Below the pieces are notes generated by a model. The model saw nothing but the letters and a program-made list of their open reading frames with translations, did not search any database and was not told the DNA's origin. The position numbers and the translations under genes were made by a program. Positions 1-7,444 of a DNA stretch of 30,153 nt are shown here, one piece after another. The stretch comes from Candidatus Methanoplasma reticulitermitis (GTDB taxonomy: Archaea > Thermoplasmatota > Thermoplasmata > Methanomassiliicoccales > Methanomethylophilaceae), in assembly GCA_031287135.1 (NCBI GenBank), contig JAITTK010000030.1:1-30153 (forward strand), given 5' to 3'. Each line of letters starts with the position of its first letter. Position 1 is the first letter of the stretch.

Positions 1-504
1 TTTAGCTTGTCCCAACCATAAAGTGGTCTGATCATTAGCGAACGTAAAATATGTTAAATCGTAGCCTTTGATTTCGTTGTTATCATCTTGGCGTAGGAGT
101 GTACGTACAGCAAGCTTATAAGCATCTGGTTCTAAAATCTGAACAATCAAATCCAATAAGACTTCTCCAGGTAGTCCATCTTGTGGAGGGCTTCGTTTGG
201 GCAGGCGGTTTTTGTATGCATAATCTATTGCTTTTTCAAAATTCTCAAAGAGGCCGTTCTTCACGTTAGATACTACTTCTTCCTCGCCATAAGCGTAAAA
301 GACAAGGTTCTTACGCATCAACGCACCTAATCGCTGATAGCAATCATCATCACATCTGGTAGCACAATTTGCACAATGGTGACTCAAAGGCTGAAATTTA
401 TGAGTATCTTGCTTTGATGAGTAGATCATTATCAGATTTTGGCAAGGTGTTTTGATTTCACGCTCAAATATCTCCCTATATTCTGTCTCTATGCTCAAGT
501 TCAT
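1..504 (-). CDS. HamA-like (DUF1837) nuclease, partial at left edge
   Basis: The minus strand is open from an ATG at 504 to the window edge (168 codons seen; the 3' end is missing). The C-terminal visible part matches the HamA/DUF1837 core of Hachiman anti-phage systems as I know it: a GEVLLDL segment (Glu114), then EIKGYD (Asp149), then LWLGQAK at the edge. This is the layout of a PD-(D/E)xK nuclease, in which HamA acts with the helicase HamB to degrade DNA. HamB would be expected off the left edge. The N-terminal half has a possible zinc knuckle, HHCANC-x3-C-x3-C (residues 42-55). The position where the family has Glu in E-x-K is Gln166 here. A purine-rich GGAAGGG sits just before the ATG. 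The base composition is clearly more AT-rich than the rest of the window, which suggests transfer. Family call is by motif recall only. Confidence 0.7.
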   Translation of the reverse strand, partial: MNLSIETEYREIFEREIKTPCQNLIMIYSSKQDTHKFQPLSHHCANCATRCDDDCYQRLGALMRKNLVFYAYGEEEVVSNVKNGLFENFEKAIDYAYKNRLPKRSPPQDGLPGEVLLDLIVQILEPDAYKLAVRTLLRQDDNNEIKGYDLTYFTFANDQTTLWLGQAK

Positions 505-513
505 TCGCCCTTC

Positions 514-637
514 CTACAAGCAAACAATTGCACATGGACAAAGCCACCAATCTACAGTGTATTCGTCGCTATGTCGCAATCCAGAGCCAGCACTCCAATA
601 CCAACATTTTCCGCATTTATAAGAGTTTTGCCATAAT
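514..637 (-). pseudogene. Cys/Trp-rich frame ending in TAG upstream of the HamA-like gene
   Basis: On the minus strand a frame encodes a short Cys- and Trp-rich stretch (YKCGKCWYW, then WWLCPCAIVC) resembling a zinc-ribbon. It ends in TAG at 516-514. The HamA-like ATG lies in the same frame only four codons later. The frame loses its 5' end where the DNA changes into the Fic remnant at about 638. It could be the 3' stump of a separate operon gene, or the N-terminal part of the HamA-like protein if TAG is read as pyrrolysine. No start codon is evident, so neither reading is secure. Confidence 0.3.
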
Positions 638-881
638 GGGTCCAATGTGATCGAGTGGATCGTGACAAACGCATAGAGAATATGGTGAACAGGAACAGTG
701 TGCGCTCAACGTGACGAGATGGAGGTAGCAGGATAACACGATATTCTAAACCTCATAAGCAATGAGTATGAATCCCCGGATGCGGGAGAAGATCTCCTGC
801 TGAGTATCCACAGGGTGATGATGGCTTAGGGCGGCGGAAACTATAGGGAGCGGGATAACGTCATGATATGCATCGATGAGC
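638..881 (+). pseudogene. Decayed Fic gene fragment (duplicate of 3284-3545)
   Basis: This stretch aligns end to end with bases 3284-3545 of the intact Fic gene downstream, which encode its inhibitory-motif and pre-catalytic helices. Three deletions (7, 2 and 9 nt) account exactly for the length difference of 244 versus 262 nt. Read in the parental frame it carries TAA at 734-736 and TAG at 827-829. The section with the catalytic HPFxDGNGR motif is absent, and so are both gene ends. It cannot make a Fic protein. Homology starts abruptly at GGGTCCAAT (638), next to the AT-rich HamA-like segment, and stops at 881. It is a relic of either a duplication or an older Fic gene cut by insertion of neighbouring DNA. 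Confidence 0.88.
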
Positions 882-949
882 GGATGTCACCCATAACTCC
901 ATTATAATTAATCACATAATTCAAACGTGTTTATCGTTTCAAAATAAAA

Positions 950-1000
950 AAATAATACGCATATATTTAATGTATTACATGTATTACATGAGTAACAACG
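950..1000 (+). promoter_or_regulatory. Promoter of the AAA-RloB operon with tandem 9-bp repeat
   Basis: The 882-1021 gap is strongly AT-rich. An archaeal-type TATA box (ATATATTT, about 961-968) precedes the ATG at 1022 by about 55 nt, leaving a leader of roughly 30 nt. Directly after it are two perfect copies of TGTATTACA (971-979 and 980-988), at or just before the expected transcription start, where a repressor could bind. No clear Shine-Dalgarno precedes the ATG. Confidence 0.5.
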
Positions 1001-1021
1001 TTAAACACGTGTGACAGAAAT

Positions 1022-2272
1022 ATGTTAATCGAATACAGCATCACAAACTACCGTTCGGTGCGCGAGGAATGCAAACTCTCAATGGAAGCGTATGTACGGG
1101 ATAAGAAACGAAAGGAGATCATAAGGACTGAAGGCAAGATAAAAGTCCTGCCTGTGGTCGGCATATACGGCCCGAACGCATCCGGTAAAACAACCATCCT
1201 GAACTCGCTCCGTGAACTTCAGGCTCTTGTCACAGGATCCGATACGCTATTGAAAAAAAAGAAACTCGGTCCGTTCCATTTCAGGTTCGACGATGTATCG
1301 GAAAGCTCCCCCACCAGGTGGAAAATCAAATTCACCAACGGTAAACACTATCGGTATGATCTTTCGGTCAAAGACGGCGCGGTATCAGAGGAGATCCTCC
1401 ACATCGTCGGAGAAGGCGATGTATTCCATCGCATACATGACAGAGTGGAATGCGGGGGATCCGTGGGTGATGACGATCGGCGCAAGATAGAGTTCATAAT
1501 GGAGATGACCGGAGAGAACACACTGCTTCTTTCAAAGTGCGAGAGTTCGAATGTGAACACAGTCTCCGAAGCGTATGATTGGTTCGACAGCAAGCTGATG
1601 ATGATGAGATCCATGTGGTACGAACCTCATCTGGAAGAAATGATCGACGCCCTCTCGGAATATCATGATCGGATAATCGATATGCTGTCAGAGGCGGATT
1701 TCGGGATATCGGACGTCACCGTGAAGAAAAAGAACATTCCGCGTGAAGCCATCTCTGATAAGGACTTCAAATCTCTGATGAGGGCGATGGTTAAGGATGA
1801 CGGAGAGCCTTTGATAGCGTATGAATCCAATGTGATGCACAGTATCGTTAACGACGGGGAAGAGAAGGAATATCCGCTTAATATCAGAATGGAATCGGAC
1901 GGAACAAAGAAGATGCTGTTCCTGACCATCCAATGGCTGGAGGCCATAAAGAACGGCGGTTTGATAGTCATGGATGAGTTCGATTCCAATCTTCATCCTC
2001 TTCTCGTGGATTACCTCTTCGAATCCATCGCCGATCCGGCCATCAACACGAACGGTGCGCAGATGATCTTCACGGCGCATGATGCCATGATCGTCAAACG
2101 CAACGATATGCGCCGCGATCAGGTCTGGTTCACATCCAGGGATCCCCGCGTGGGCACCACGGAACTGTATTCGTGGCTTGACTACGGTGTGAGACCGGAT
2201 CTCGAATTCCCGGACAATTATCTCGACGGCCGTTTCGGGGCGATCCCCATAATCCGGAGAAGAGAGCCGTGA
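1022..2272 (+). CDS. AAA family ATPase of an RloAB/AbiL-like defence pair
   Basis: This 416-residue protein is an ABC-like ATPase of the AAA_15/AAA_21 class (RecF/OLD-type fold). A Walker A motif GPNASGKT is at residues 50-57, close to the N-terminus. The middle (about 65-285) is a divergent coiled/lid region. The ABC signature equivalent ESDGTKK is at 291-297, Walker B GGLIVMDEFDSNLHP is at 312-326, and the H-loop TAHD is at 351-354. All nucleotide-site residues look intact. The next gene, an RloB-like protein, starts inside the stop codon (GTGA overlap), so the two are translationally coupled. ATPase-RloB pairs are known from abortive-infection loci, where the ATPase is thought to restrain or activate its partner. 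Function in this archaeon is inferred from that pairing and from the defence-like neighbourhood. Confidence 0.88.
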   Translation: MLIEYSITNYRSVREECKLSMEAYVRDKKRKEIIRTEGKIKVLPVVGIYGPNASGKTTILNSLRELQALVTGSDTLLKKKKLGPFHFRFDDVSESSPTRWKIKFTNGKHYRYDLSVKDGAVSEEILHIVGEGDVFHRIHDRVECGGSVGDDDRRKIEFIMEMTGENTLLLSKCESSNVNTVSEAYDWFDSKLMMMRSMWYEPHLEEMIDALSEYHDRIIDMLSEADFGISDVTVKKKNIPREAISDKDFKSLMRAMVKDDGEPLIAYESNVMHSIVNDGEEKEYPLNIRMESDGTKKMLFLTIQWLEAIKNGGLIVMDEFDSNLHPLLVDYLFESIADPAINTNGAQMIFTAHDAMIVKRNDMRRDQVWFTSRDPRVGTTELYSWLDYGVRPDLEFPDNYLDGRFGAIPIIRRREP

Positions 2273-2874
2273 CCCGGGAAAAGGGCAACCGGTCATCGGC
2301 CCTTTTCTTCATATTCACAGAAGGCACGAGAACGGAGCCGATATACTTCGGAGATACAAGGACATTCAGGAAGGGAGGGAAGGCACCCAGGATCAATCCC
2401 CATGCGGAGTGTCGTAAGGGAACATGCGTGAACAACATGAAGGAGTGGGTCGATGAACTGATAAAAAAGAAGAAGATCAGGAAAGGCGATACGGTCTGGA
2501 TCGTCATCGACAAGGATCAGAACCAGAGGCCGGACCTGAACAGATTCAGGGCCTGGTGCAGAAACAATAACAGGATCAATATCAAGATCGCATTCTCCAA
2601 TCCGCAGTTCGAGCTATGGTATCTGCTGCATTTCATATGCGTCGAGGAAGAGATCGAGGGGGAGAAGGTGATAGAGGACCTCTCCGAGAAACTCGGAGAA
2701 AGATACGACAAGGCCAAGAATTACAACAGCGTACTGTCACCGCTCATGAATGTAGCGTTGGATAATGCGGATGCCATCAGAGAAGACATCGCCGACAATA
2801 AGAAGTGCGACTGCAACCCCTTCACGAGCGTGGACTCCCTGGTCAAAGACCTCAAAAAATACCTCAGGGAGTGA
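2269..2874 (+). CDS. RloB-like (TOPRIM-fold) protein, probable effector
   Basis: The 201-residue product has the hallmarks of the RloB family (Pfam RloB): an N-terminal FTEGTRTEPIYF block (16-27) with a conserved Glu, a central VIDKD acidic strand (79-83), and SNPQFELWYLLHF (110-122). The Glu plus DxD arrangement is that of a TOPRIM-like metal site, suggesting a nuclease-type activity. The start is GTG at 2269, overlapping the ATPase stop by 4 nt. Length is usual for the family. In AbiL-type loci such proteins are thought to be the toxic effector gated by the ATPase. Target and activity cannot be read from the sequence. Confidence 0.86.
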   Translation: MTREKGNRSSALFFIFTEGTRTEPIYFGDTRTFRKGGKAPRINPHAECRKGTCVNNMKEWVDELIKKKKIRKGDTVWIVIDKDQNQRPDLNRFRAWCRNNNRINIKIAFSNPQFELWYLLHFICVEEEIEGEKVIEDLSEKLGERYDKAKNYNSVLSPLMNVALDNADAIREDIADNKKCDCNPFTSVDSLVKDLKKYLRE

Positions 2875-3025
2875 CGGATACACGCGCAGATCCGGAACCG
2901 AGGGCTTTCCCGGAAACCCGGATTCCATGTTTTCACGGTCCATCACGTGGACGGGGTCGGTTCTCCGATCCCCCGCAGACATTCCCGATCACGCACCGGG
3001 ATCGGACTCTGCATAGAATTCGCAG

Positions 3026-3094
3026 GATAATATGCAGTAAAAGAAACGGGATTCAAAAATACTGCATATAAATAATATGATATATGTGCAGTAA
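3026..3094 (+). promoter_or_regulatory. Fic promoter with three copies of an ATATGCAGTA operator-like site
   Basis: The 241-bp gap between RloB and Fic carries ATATGCAGTA at 3030-3039, its exact reverse complement TACTGCATAT at 3060-3069, and a third copy with a two-base insert, ATATGTGCAGTA, at 3082-3093. The second copy merges with the TATA box (CATATAAATA, about 3065-3074) that would start a transcript about 20-25 nt before the Fic ATG. This layout fits a dimeric repressor blocking TATA-binding protein. The Fic protein's own winged-helix tail is the obvious candidate. The rest of the gap holds nothing recognisable. Confidence 0.6.
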
Positions 3095-3115
3095 CATACC
3101 AAAGCCGGCAGAAAC

Positions 3116-4159
3116 ATGCGGCGTTATGATTACTCCTTCATAAAAGATCTCAGAGTCGGTACCGGCACTTTGAGTCTCACAAACAGGATAGAGACATCCA
3201 GGGTGAAGCAGAGGGAGATGAGGAACGATCATCCGGATGCATTCGCCGCGTTGGAATCCATCGCGAGGGTACAATCAGTCAAAGGGTCCAATGCGATCGA
3301 GGGGATCGTGACAACAGATAAACGCATAGAGGACATAGTGAACCGGAACAGTGCGCCGCTGAATCATGACGAGATGGAGATAGCGGGATACCGCGACGTT
3401 CTGAACCTCATACATAACGAGTATGAATCCCTGGATGTGGGGGAGGAATTCCTGCTGAACATCCACAGGGCGATGATGGCCTATACCCCTCAGGGTGGCG
3501 GAAGCTACAAGAGGCGGGACAACGTCATAATAAGCATCGATGAGCAAGGTGTCCGGAGTGTGAGGTTCAAACCGGTATCGCACGAAGAGGCCCCGGAATC
3601 AACGAGACAGGCGATCCTCGCGTACATGGATGCGAAAGACGATGCAGGGATAGATCCTCTGATCCTCATACCATGTTTTATCCTGGATTTCCTCTGCATA
3701 CATCCGTTCTCCGACGGAAACGGAAGGATATCCCGTCTTCTGACCCTGCTCCTGATGTATAAGAACGGAATCGATGTGGGCAAGTACATATCATTCGAGG
3801 GACAGATCAACGAACACAAGGACAGATACTACGAATCGCTGAGACGGTCGTCGGAAAGCTGGCATACGAACGATAACGATTATGTCCCCTTCATCGAGAA
3901 CTTCATCCTCACTCTCTTCACATGCTTCAAGGAGTTGGACAGGAGGTTCGAAACGGTCGGGGACAAGAAAGTGAACAAGGGCAACCGTATAGAGGCGTTG
4001 ATCAGAGGCAGCATCGTTCCCATTTCGAAAAAAGAGATAGAGGAACTCCTTCCCGACGTAAGCCGGACAACGATCGAATCAAAGCTGGCCGAGCTTCAGA
4101 AGCAGGGCAGGATCGTCAAAACCGGAAGCTACAAGGATGCCAGATATGTATGGAGATGA
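3116..4159 (+). CDS. Fic domain protein, class II, with C-terminal winged helix
   Basis: The 347-residue protein has the complete Fic active-site motif HPFSDGNGRISR (196-207), which in this family transfers AMP from ATP to a hydroxyl of a target protein. A class II inhibitory motif S-x3-E-G (SNAIEG, 58-63) lies N-terminal; its Glu normally blocks productive ATP binding until autoinhibition is relieved. The N-terminal 40 residues resemble the Fic_N cap. The C-terminal segment (about 290-347) reads as a winged helix-turn-helix (KKEIEELL, SRTTIESKLAEL). Fic proteins of this architecture are often self-regulated, and the palindromic sites over its promoter fit that. The gene sits between a defence gene pair and a MNT/HEPN locus. 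Target is unknown. Confidence 0.92.
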   Translation: MRRYDYSFIKDLRVGTGTLSLTNRIETSRVKQREMRNDHPDAFAALESIARVQSVKGSNAIEGIVTTDKRIEDIVNRNSAPLNHDEMEIAGYRDVLNLIHNEYESLDVGEEFLLNIHRAMMAYTPQGGGSYKRRDNVIISIDEQGVRSVRFKPVSHEEAPESTRQAILAYMDAKDDAGIDPLILIPCFILDFLCIHPFSDGNGRISRLLTLLLMYKNGIDVGKYISFEGQINEHKDRYYESLRRSSESWHTNDNDYVPFIENFILTLFTCFKELDRRFETVGDKKVNKGNRIEALIRGSIVPISKKEIEELLPDVSRTTIESKLAELQKQGRIVKTGSYKDARYVWR

Positions 4160-4179
4160 CCGGCACGGCCCTCGGAGTA

Positions 4180-4561
4180 TCAGACATCACCGAGTATGCG
4201 CAGAATCTCCAAGAGGGAATCGTAAGCATCTGCGGCATCCTCTTCCGACGCCCGGAACACGCCGTCCTTCGTGTACGGGTACCTCGTCATGGTGGCATAC
4301 GGTTTCAGCACCTCGCATCGGGAGTACAGCTTCTCTTTGGAATCCGAATCCGGAAGCATTTCCGCAAGCCAGATGAGATCATGAGTCTGCTTCGGCGCGA
4401 TGTCCGATTCAAGCAGCACCGCCTCGATGATCTTCTCCGCGCATTGGGAGCAGTGATAGCACATCTGGTTGTACGGGGATGTATCCGTCAGATACTATGA
4501 GTTCTATAACCTGGAGGTCCTCTGCCGCCCTTTATCTGAATCCGGCCGCATCAGGATTCAT
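4180..4561 (-). pseudogene. HEPN protein (HepT-like) broken by TAA and a frameshift
   Basis: An intact 94-residue frame (4464-4180) holds only the C-terminal part of a HEPN protein: CYHCSQCAEKIIEAVL, THDLIWLAEML, LKPYATMTRYP. Upstream, in a second frame, is the missing N-terminus: an ATG at 4561 followed by MNPDAAGFR, a TAA stop (4534-4532), then RAAEDLQVIELIVSDGYIP. The two frames join perfectly if one C of the CCCC run (plus-strand GGGG, 4475-4478) is removed. The restored protein would be 126 residues with the usual HEPN length. The ATG overlaps the MNT stop by 11 nt, so the pair was an operon. No RX4-6H RNase motif is visible, so it belongs to the nucleotidyltransferase-substrate type. 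Two independent lesions favour true decay; a sequencing error could explain the C-run only. Confidence 0.8.
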
Positions 4562-4868
4562 ATGCGATTACCCCGTCCTTCAATATGGAACTTATGAAGG
4601 ATCGTTCATTTCCCGCAGCATCGGCGAACTCATCGGGTGTCTGCACTATTATGTCCATCGGAAACGGAGACGGTCTGACCTCTCTGCGCAGTGCGGCCTC
4701 CCTCTTATTACAGGGAAGGTCCGTATCCATCACGACCAGAAGATCCAGGTCGCTGTCCGCGTCCGCTTCGTGTCTCGCCACGGACCCGAAGACCACTATC
4801 CTCTCGGGGTTGAACGCCTTCGCTATCTTCTCAACGACCATATCCACGGAATCGTAGTCGAACATCAT
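4551..4868 (-). CDS. MNT-type minimal nucleotidyltransferase
   Basis: The 105-residue protein is a minimal polymerase-beta-fold nucleotidyltransferase. The signature G-S-x10-D-x-D is exact (Gly28-Ser29, Asp40, Asp42), and a third carboxylate is at Asp72 in PMDIIV. In MntA-HepT modules such proteins transfer AMP to, and so neutralise, the HEPN toxin. Here the partner HEPN gene directly downstream is broken, so this gene may be an orphaned antitoxin. A possible TATA box (GGATTAAATCC, 4887-4897 on the minus strand) lies about 25 nt before the ATG. The start is one of two adjacent ATGs. Confidence 0.88.
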   Translation of the reverse strand: MMFDYDSVDMVVEKIAKAFNPERIVVFGSVARHEADADSDLDLLVVMDTDLPCNKREAALRREVRPSPFPMDIIVQTPDEFADAAGNERSFISSILKDGVIAYES

Positions 4869-5290
4869 CGTCTAATCGTCTACCGCGGATTTAATCCCTC
4901 GCCGGCACGTGCTGAAACCATCGGCAGAGATCGACCCCTTCTGCATTCTGCTCACATGGGGAAAACCCCCTGTTCAAAAAGGGAAAGCCCGGGGATGGGA
5001 ACAGCATGCACGGAAGGATGGCATCCTAAGAAAGGGATGGAACAGGTCACATCATCAAACCAACGGAGATGATGCTGGAGGACGGGGGTTCAGATTCTGG
5101 CTTCATGATAAGGTTATGCGGGTGTTATTCGGAACCCCGGTATGACGATGGGATGTCCTACCAGTCATCGAATGTCGAACGGATCGAACCGGGAATCGAC
5201 AGGGCACGGAGCGTCGGATCCCATTCGGATCATGAACACGGTATCCGCATTCCGCAAGGTTAATTACAATCTCCACCCTACCCGAGGCAT
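4869..5290. other. 422-bp gap without a recognisable gene
   Basis: This gap separates the MNT promoter (minus strand) from the NIF3 operon (plus strand). Short open frames in it have no recognisable content. I see no tRNA cloverleaf, no long repeat and no convincing origin recognition box, although it precedes the operon carrying orc1/cdc6. A possible TATA element (GGTTAATTACAATC, about 5258-5271) lies about 25 nt before the ATG at 5291, and GAGG lies a few bases before that ATG. Confidence 0.5.
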
Positions 5291-6256
5291 ATGAAAGTAT
5301 ACGATGCCTACAGATTGGCGATAGAGACGGGTATCAAAAACGATCCCAGACCGAAGGAGGAGATCGACCTGGTCCTCAGCAATGCCAAAGAGGAGTACGA
5401 TAAACTTCCGGAAGATAAGAAGGAGTTCTTCGACCCCGAAAGACTCTGGAACCCCTATGCGGACTCCAGGTTCTCATGGGGTGCCGACATCGCCAAGGAG
5501 ACGGAAGCCGAGGGGTTCATGTGGGGCATCGACATCGGGACCGGGGAGATAATGCTGGCGGACCGTCTCAGAGAGAAGGGCCGGAAGGTCTCGGCCGTCG
5601 TGGCCCACCACCCGATAGGTGTGTCGAAAACACCCTTCCCGGAGGTCATGTGGATGCAGACGGACATGTTCCATGATGTCGGCATACCCATCAATGTGGC
5701 CGAGGGTCTGATCAAAAGCAGGATGGATGAGGTATCGAGGAACGTGATGGGGTCCAACTACAACCAGTCGGTCGATGCGGCCGGATTGATGGATATGCTG
5801 ATGTTCAACATACATTCCCCGGCGGATAACATGGTACAGCTCTACCTCGAGGACCTCTTCGAGAAGGAGCAGCCGAAATACCTCGAGGATGTGACGAACG
5901 TGCTCATGAAGGAGCCGGAATTCAGGCAGGCGGCAAAGTACAACGATCCTCCCAAGATCATGGTCGGCGGTAAGAAGAACCGCTGCGGCAGGATAATCTC
6001 GAAGATGACGGGCGGGACATCGGGCCCCAAGGAGCTGTATGAGAAACTAGCTCAGGCGGGAGTCGGCACGGTCGTCGGAATGCACTTCCCCGAAAACCAT
6101 CTGGAGGAGGCGAAGAAACATAACATAAACATGGTAATCGCTGGACATATGGCTTCGGATTCCCTCGGGATAAACAGGATATGCGACGTCTGGGAGGCGA
6201 AGGGCATAGAGGTCTTCGGCTGCTCCGGGTTCATGAGATTCAGCAGGAATCGATGA
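5291..6256 (+). CDS. NIF3/DUF34 family metal-binding protein
   Basis: The 321-residue protein matches archaeal members of the NIF3 (DUF34, Nif3-like dinuclear metal centre) family. Typical features are VVAHHPIG (about 103-110) after a strand that starts the fold, the segment containing MHFPENHLEEAKKH, and AGHMASDSLGINRIC near the C-terminus; the His and Asp residues of these blocks form the metal site in the family. NIF3 proteins are widespread, but their reaction is unsettled (GTP cyclohydrolase-like and metal-insertion roles have been proposed). An N-terminal extension of about 75 residues rich in charged residues precedes the core. The stop overlaps the start of orc1/cdc6 (ATGA), so this is the first gene of a three-gene operon. 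Confidence 0.85.
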   Translation: MKVYDAYRLAIETGIKNDPRPKEEIDLVLSNAKEEYDKLPEDKKEFFDPERLWNPYADSRFSWGADIAKETEAEGFMWGIDIGTGEIMLADRLREKGRKVSAVVAHHPIGVSKTPFPEVMWMQTDMFHDVGIPINVAEGLIKSRMDEVSRNVMGSNYNQSVDAAGLMDMLMFNIHSPADNMVQLYLEDLFEKEQPKYLEDVTNVLMKEPEFRQAAKYNDPPKIMVGGKKNRCGRIISKMTGGTSGPKELYEKLAQAGVGTVVGMHFPENHLEEAKKHNINMVIAGHMASDSLGINRICDVWEAKGIEVFGCSGFMRFSRNR

Positions 6257-7440
6257 TGTTCGACAGAGCCTCCGTGATAATCAAAGACGGTAAGAAGCTG
6301 TCATTCGACCATGTACCCGAGAACCTGGTCCATAGGGATGAGCAGATGCGCCGTCTCGAGACCCTCTTCAGGCCCATGATATCCGGCGGTCTGCCGTGTT
6401 CGGCGTTCCTGACGGGGAGCGTGGGAACGGGTAAGACCGTCACGGCGAAGAGATTCTGCGAGGACCTGATGAGATACTGTGCCGCCAACAGCAGGCAAAT
6501 GGACAGGATCTTCATCAACTGCAGGATAAGGAACACGGAGCACGGTGTGCTGATTCATATGATAAGGCATTTCGATCCGGGATTCCCGGAGAGGGGGTTC
6601 TCCGTGGACGAGATGCTCAGGTCACTCAGGAGGCACATAGAATCCGCGTCGAGGCCGTTCGTGATGGTCCTGGACGAGGTGGACGTGCTCCTCAAGAGCA
6701 ACAGCAGGAACCTGGTCTATCAGCTGTCCAGGTTCACGGAGGGCATGCGCGGGGGTTCGTCGATATCCATGATAATGATCTCCCAGGAGAATATATCGGA
6801 TATGCTGGACGATGCTTCGATGTCCAGCTTCAGGCGGGCGAACACGATAAGATTCGACAGGTACACGGAAGAGGAACTCAGGGATATCGTTCTGGCGAGG
6901 GCCGCCGAAGCGCTGGTGCCGGGGGCCGTGGACGGCGATGTCGCGGGACTCATCGCGAACATAGGCAAGGGATACGGCGATGCGAGACTGGTGATAGAGG
7001 TGCTCGAGAAGGCGGCGTACATCGCGGAGGAAAGCTCGGAGGGCGTGATAACGGCGGACGATGCCAGATCCGCCAATGCGATGATCTACAGCAATGTTTC
7101 GGAGAACAAGCTCGCCGACCTAGATCTGAAGAAGAAACTCGCTCTGCTGGCAATCGCCAGAGCGATCAAGGGTGAAACATACGTCAGCATCACCAGGGCC
7201 GAGAGGACGTATGCCGTGGTATGCGAAGAGTATGGACAGATTGCGAGGAAGCATACGCAGTTCTGGACGTACATACAGGACCTGGAGAGGATGAATATCC
7301 TGGACACCGTGGTCAGGAGCGAAGAGAATGGCGGGAGGGTGACGTACATATCCATCCCCGACATCCCCCCGAAGGAACTGGCCAAGAAACTTGAGTATCT
7401 CCTGGATTCCCCGATAGCCAACAACGAATGCGAGTTCTGA
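6253..7440 (+). CDS. cdc6: Orc1/Cdc6 replication initiator
   Basis: The 395-residue protein is an archaeal Orc1/Cdc6 AAA+ ATPase, which binds origin DNA and loads the MCM helicase. Visible are Walker A GSVGTGKT (55-62), Walker B VMVLDEVD (137-144), sensor 1 MISQEN (175-180), the arginine-bearing SSFRR segment (191-195), a lid helix bundle to about 290, and a C-terminal winged-helix domain (about 300-390). I chose the ATG at 6253 because it overlaps the NIF3 stop by 4 nt and begins just before the conserved FDHVPENLVHRDEQ segment. An upstream in-frame ATG would lie deep inside the NIF3 gene. The LVHRDEQM motif before Walker A is typical. No origin repeats were recognised nearby, so it may be a secondary initiator or act at a distance. 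Confidence 0.93.
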   Translation: MMFDRASVIIKDGKKLSFDHVPENLVHRDEQMRRLETLFRPMISGGLPCSAFLTGSVGTGKTVTAKRFCEDLMRYCAANSRQMDRIFINCRIRNTEHGVLIHMIRHFDPGFPERGFSVDEMLRSLRRHIESASRPFVMVLDEVDVLLKSNSRNLVYQLSRFTEGMRGGSSISMIMISQENISDMLDDASMSSFRRANTIRFDRYTEEELRDIVLARAAEALVPGAVDGDVAGLIANIGKGYGDARLVIEVLEKAAYIAEESSEGVITADDARSANAMIYSNVSENKLADLDLKKKLALLAIARAIKGETYVSITRAERTYAVVCEEYGQIARKHTQFWTYIQDLERMNILDTVVRSEENGGRVTYISIPDIPPKELAKKLEYLLDSPIANNECEF

Positions 7441-7444
7441 CATC

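Noticed and set aside
439..636. Plus-strand open frame of 65 codons
   Set aside because: It is the antisense of the HamA-like gene and the Cys-rich frame, with no motif or promoter.
5040..5120. tRNA-like GGGTTCAGATTC stretch
   Set aside because: No acceptor or anticodon stem can be folded around it.
4869..5290. Possible replication origin next to the orc1/cdc6 operon
   Set aside because: No convincing origin recognition boxes or AT-rich unwinding stretch could be seen; only weak G-run resemblances.
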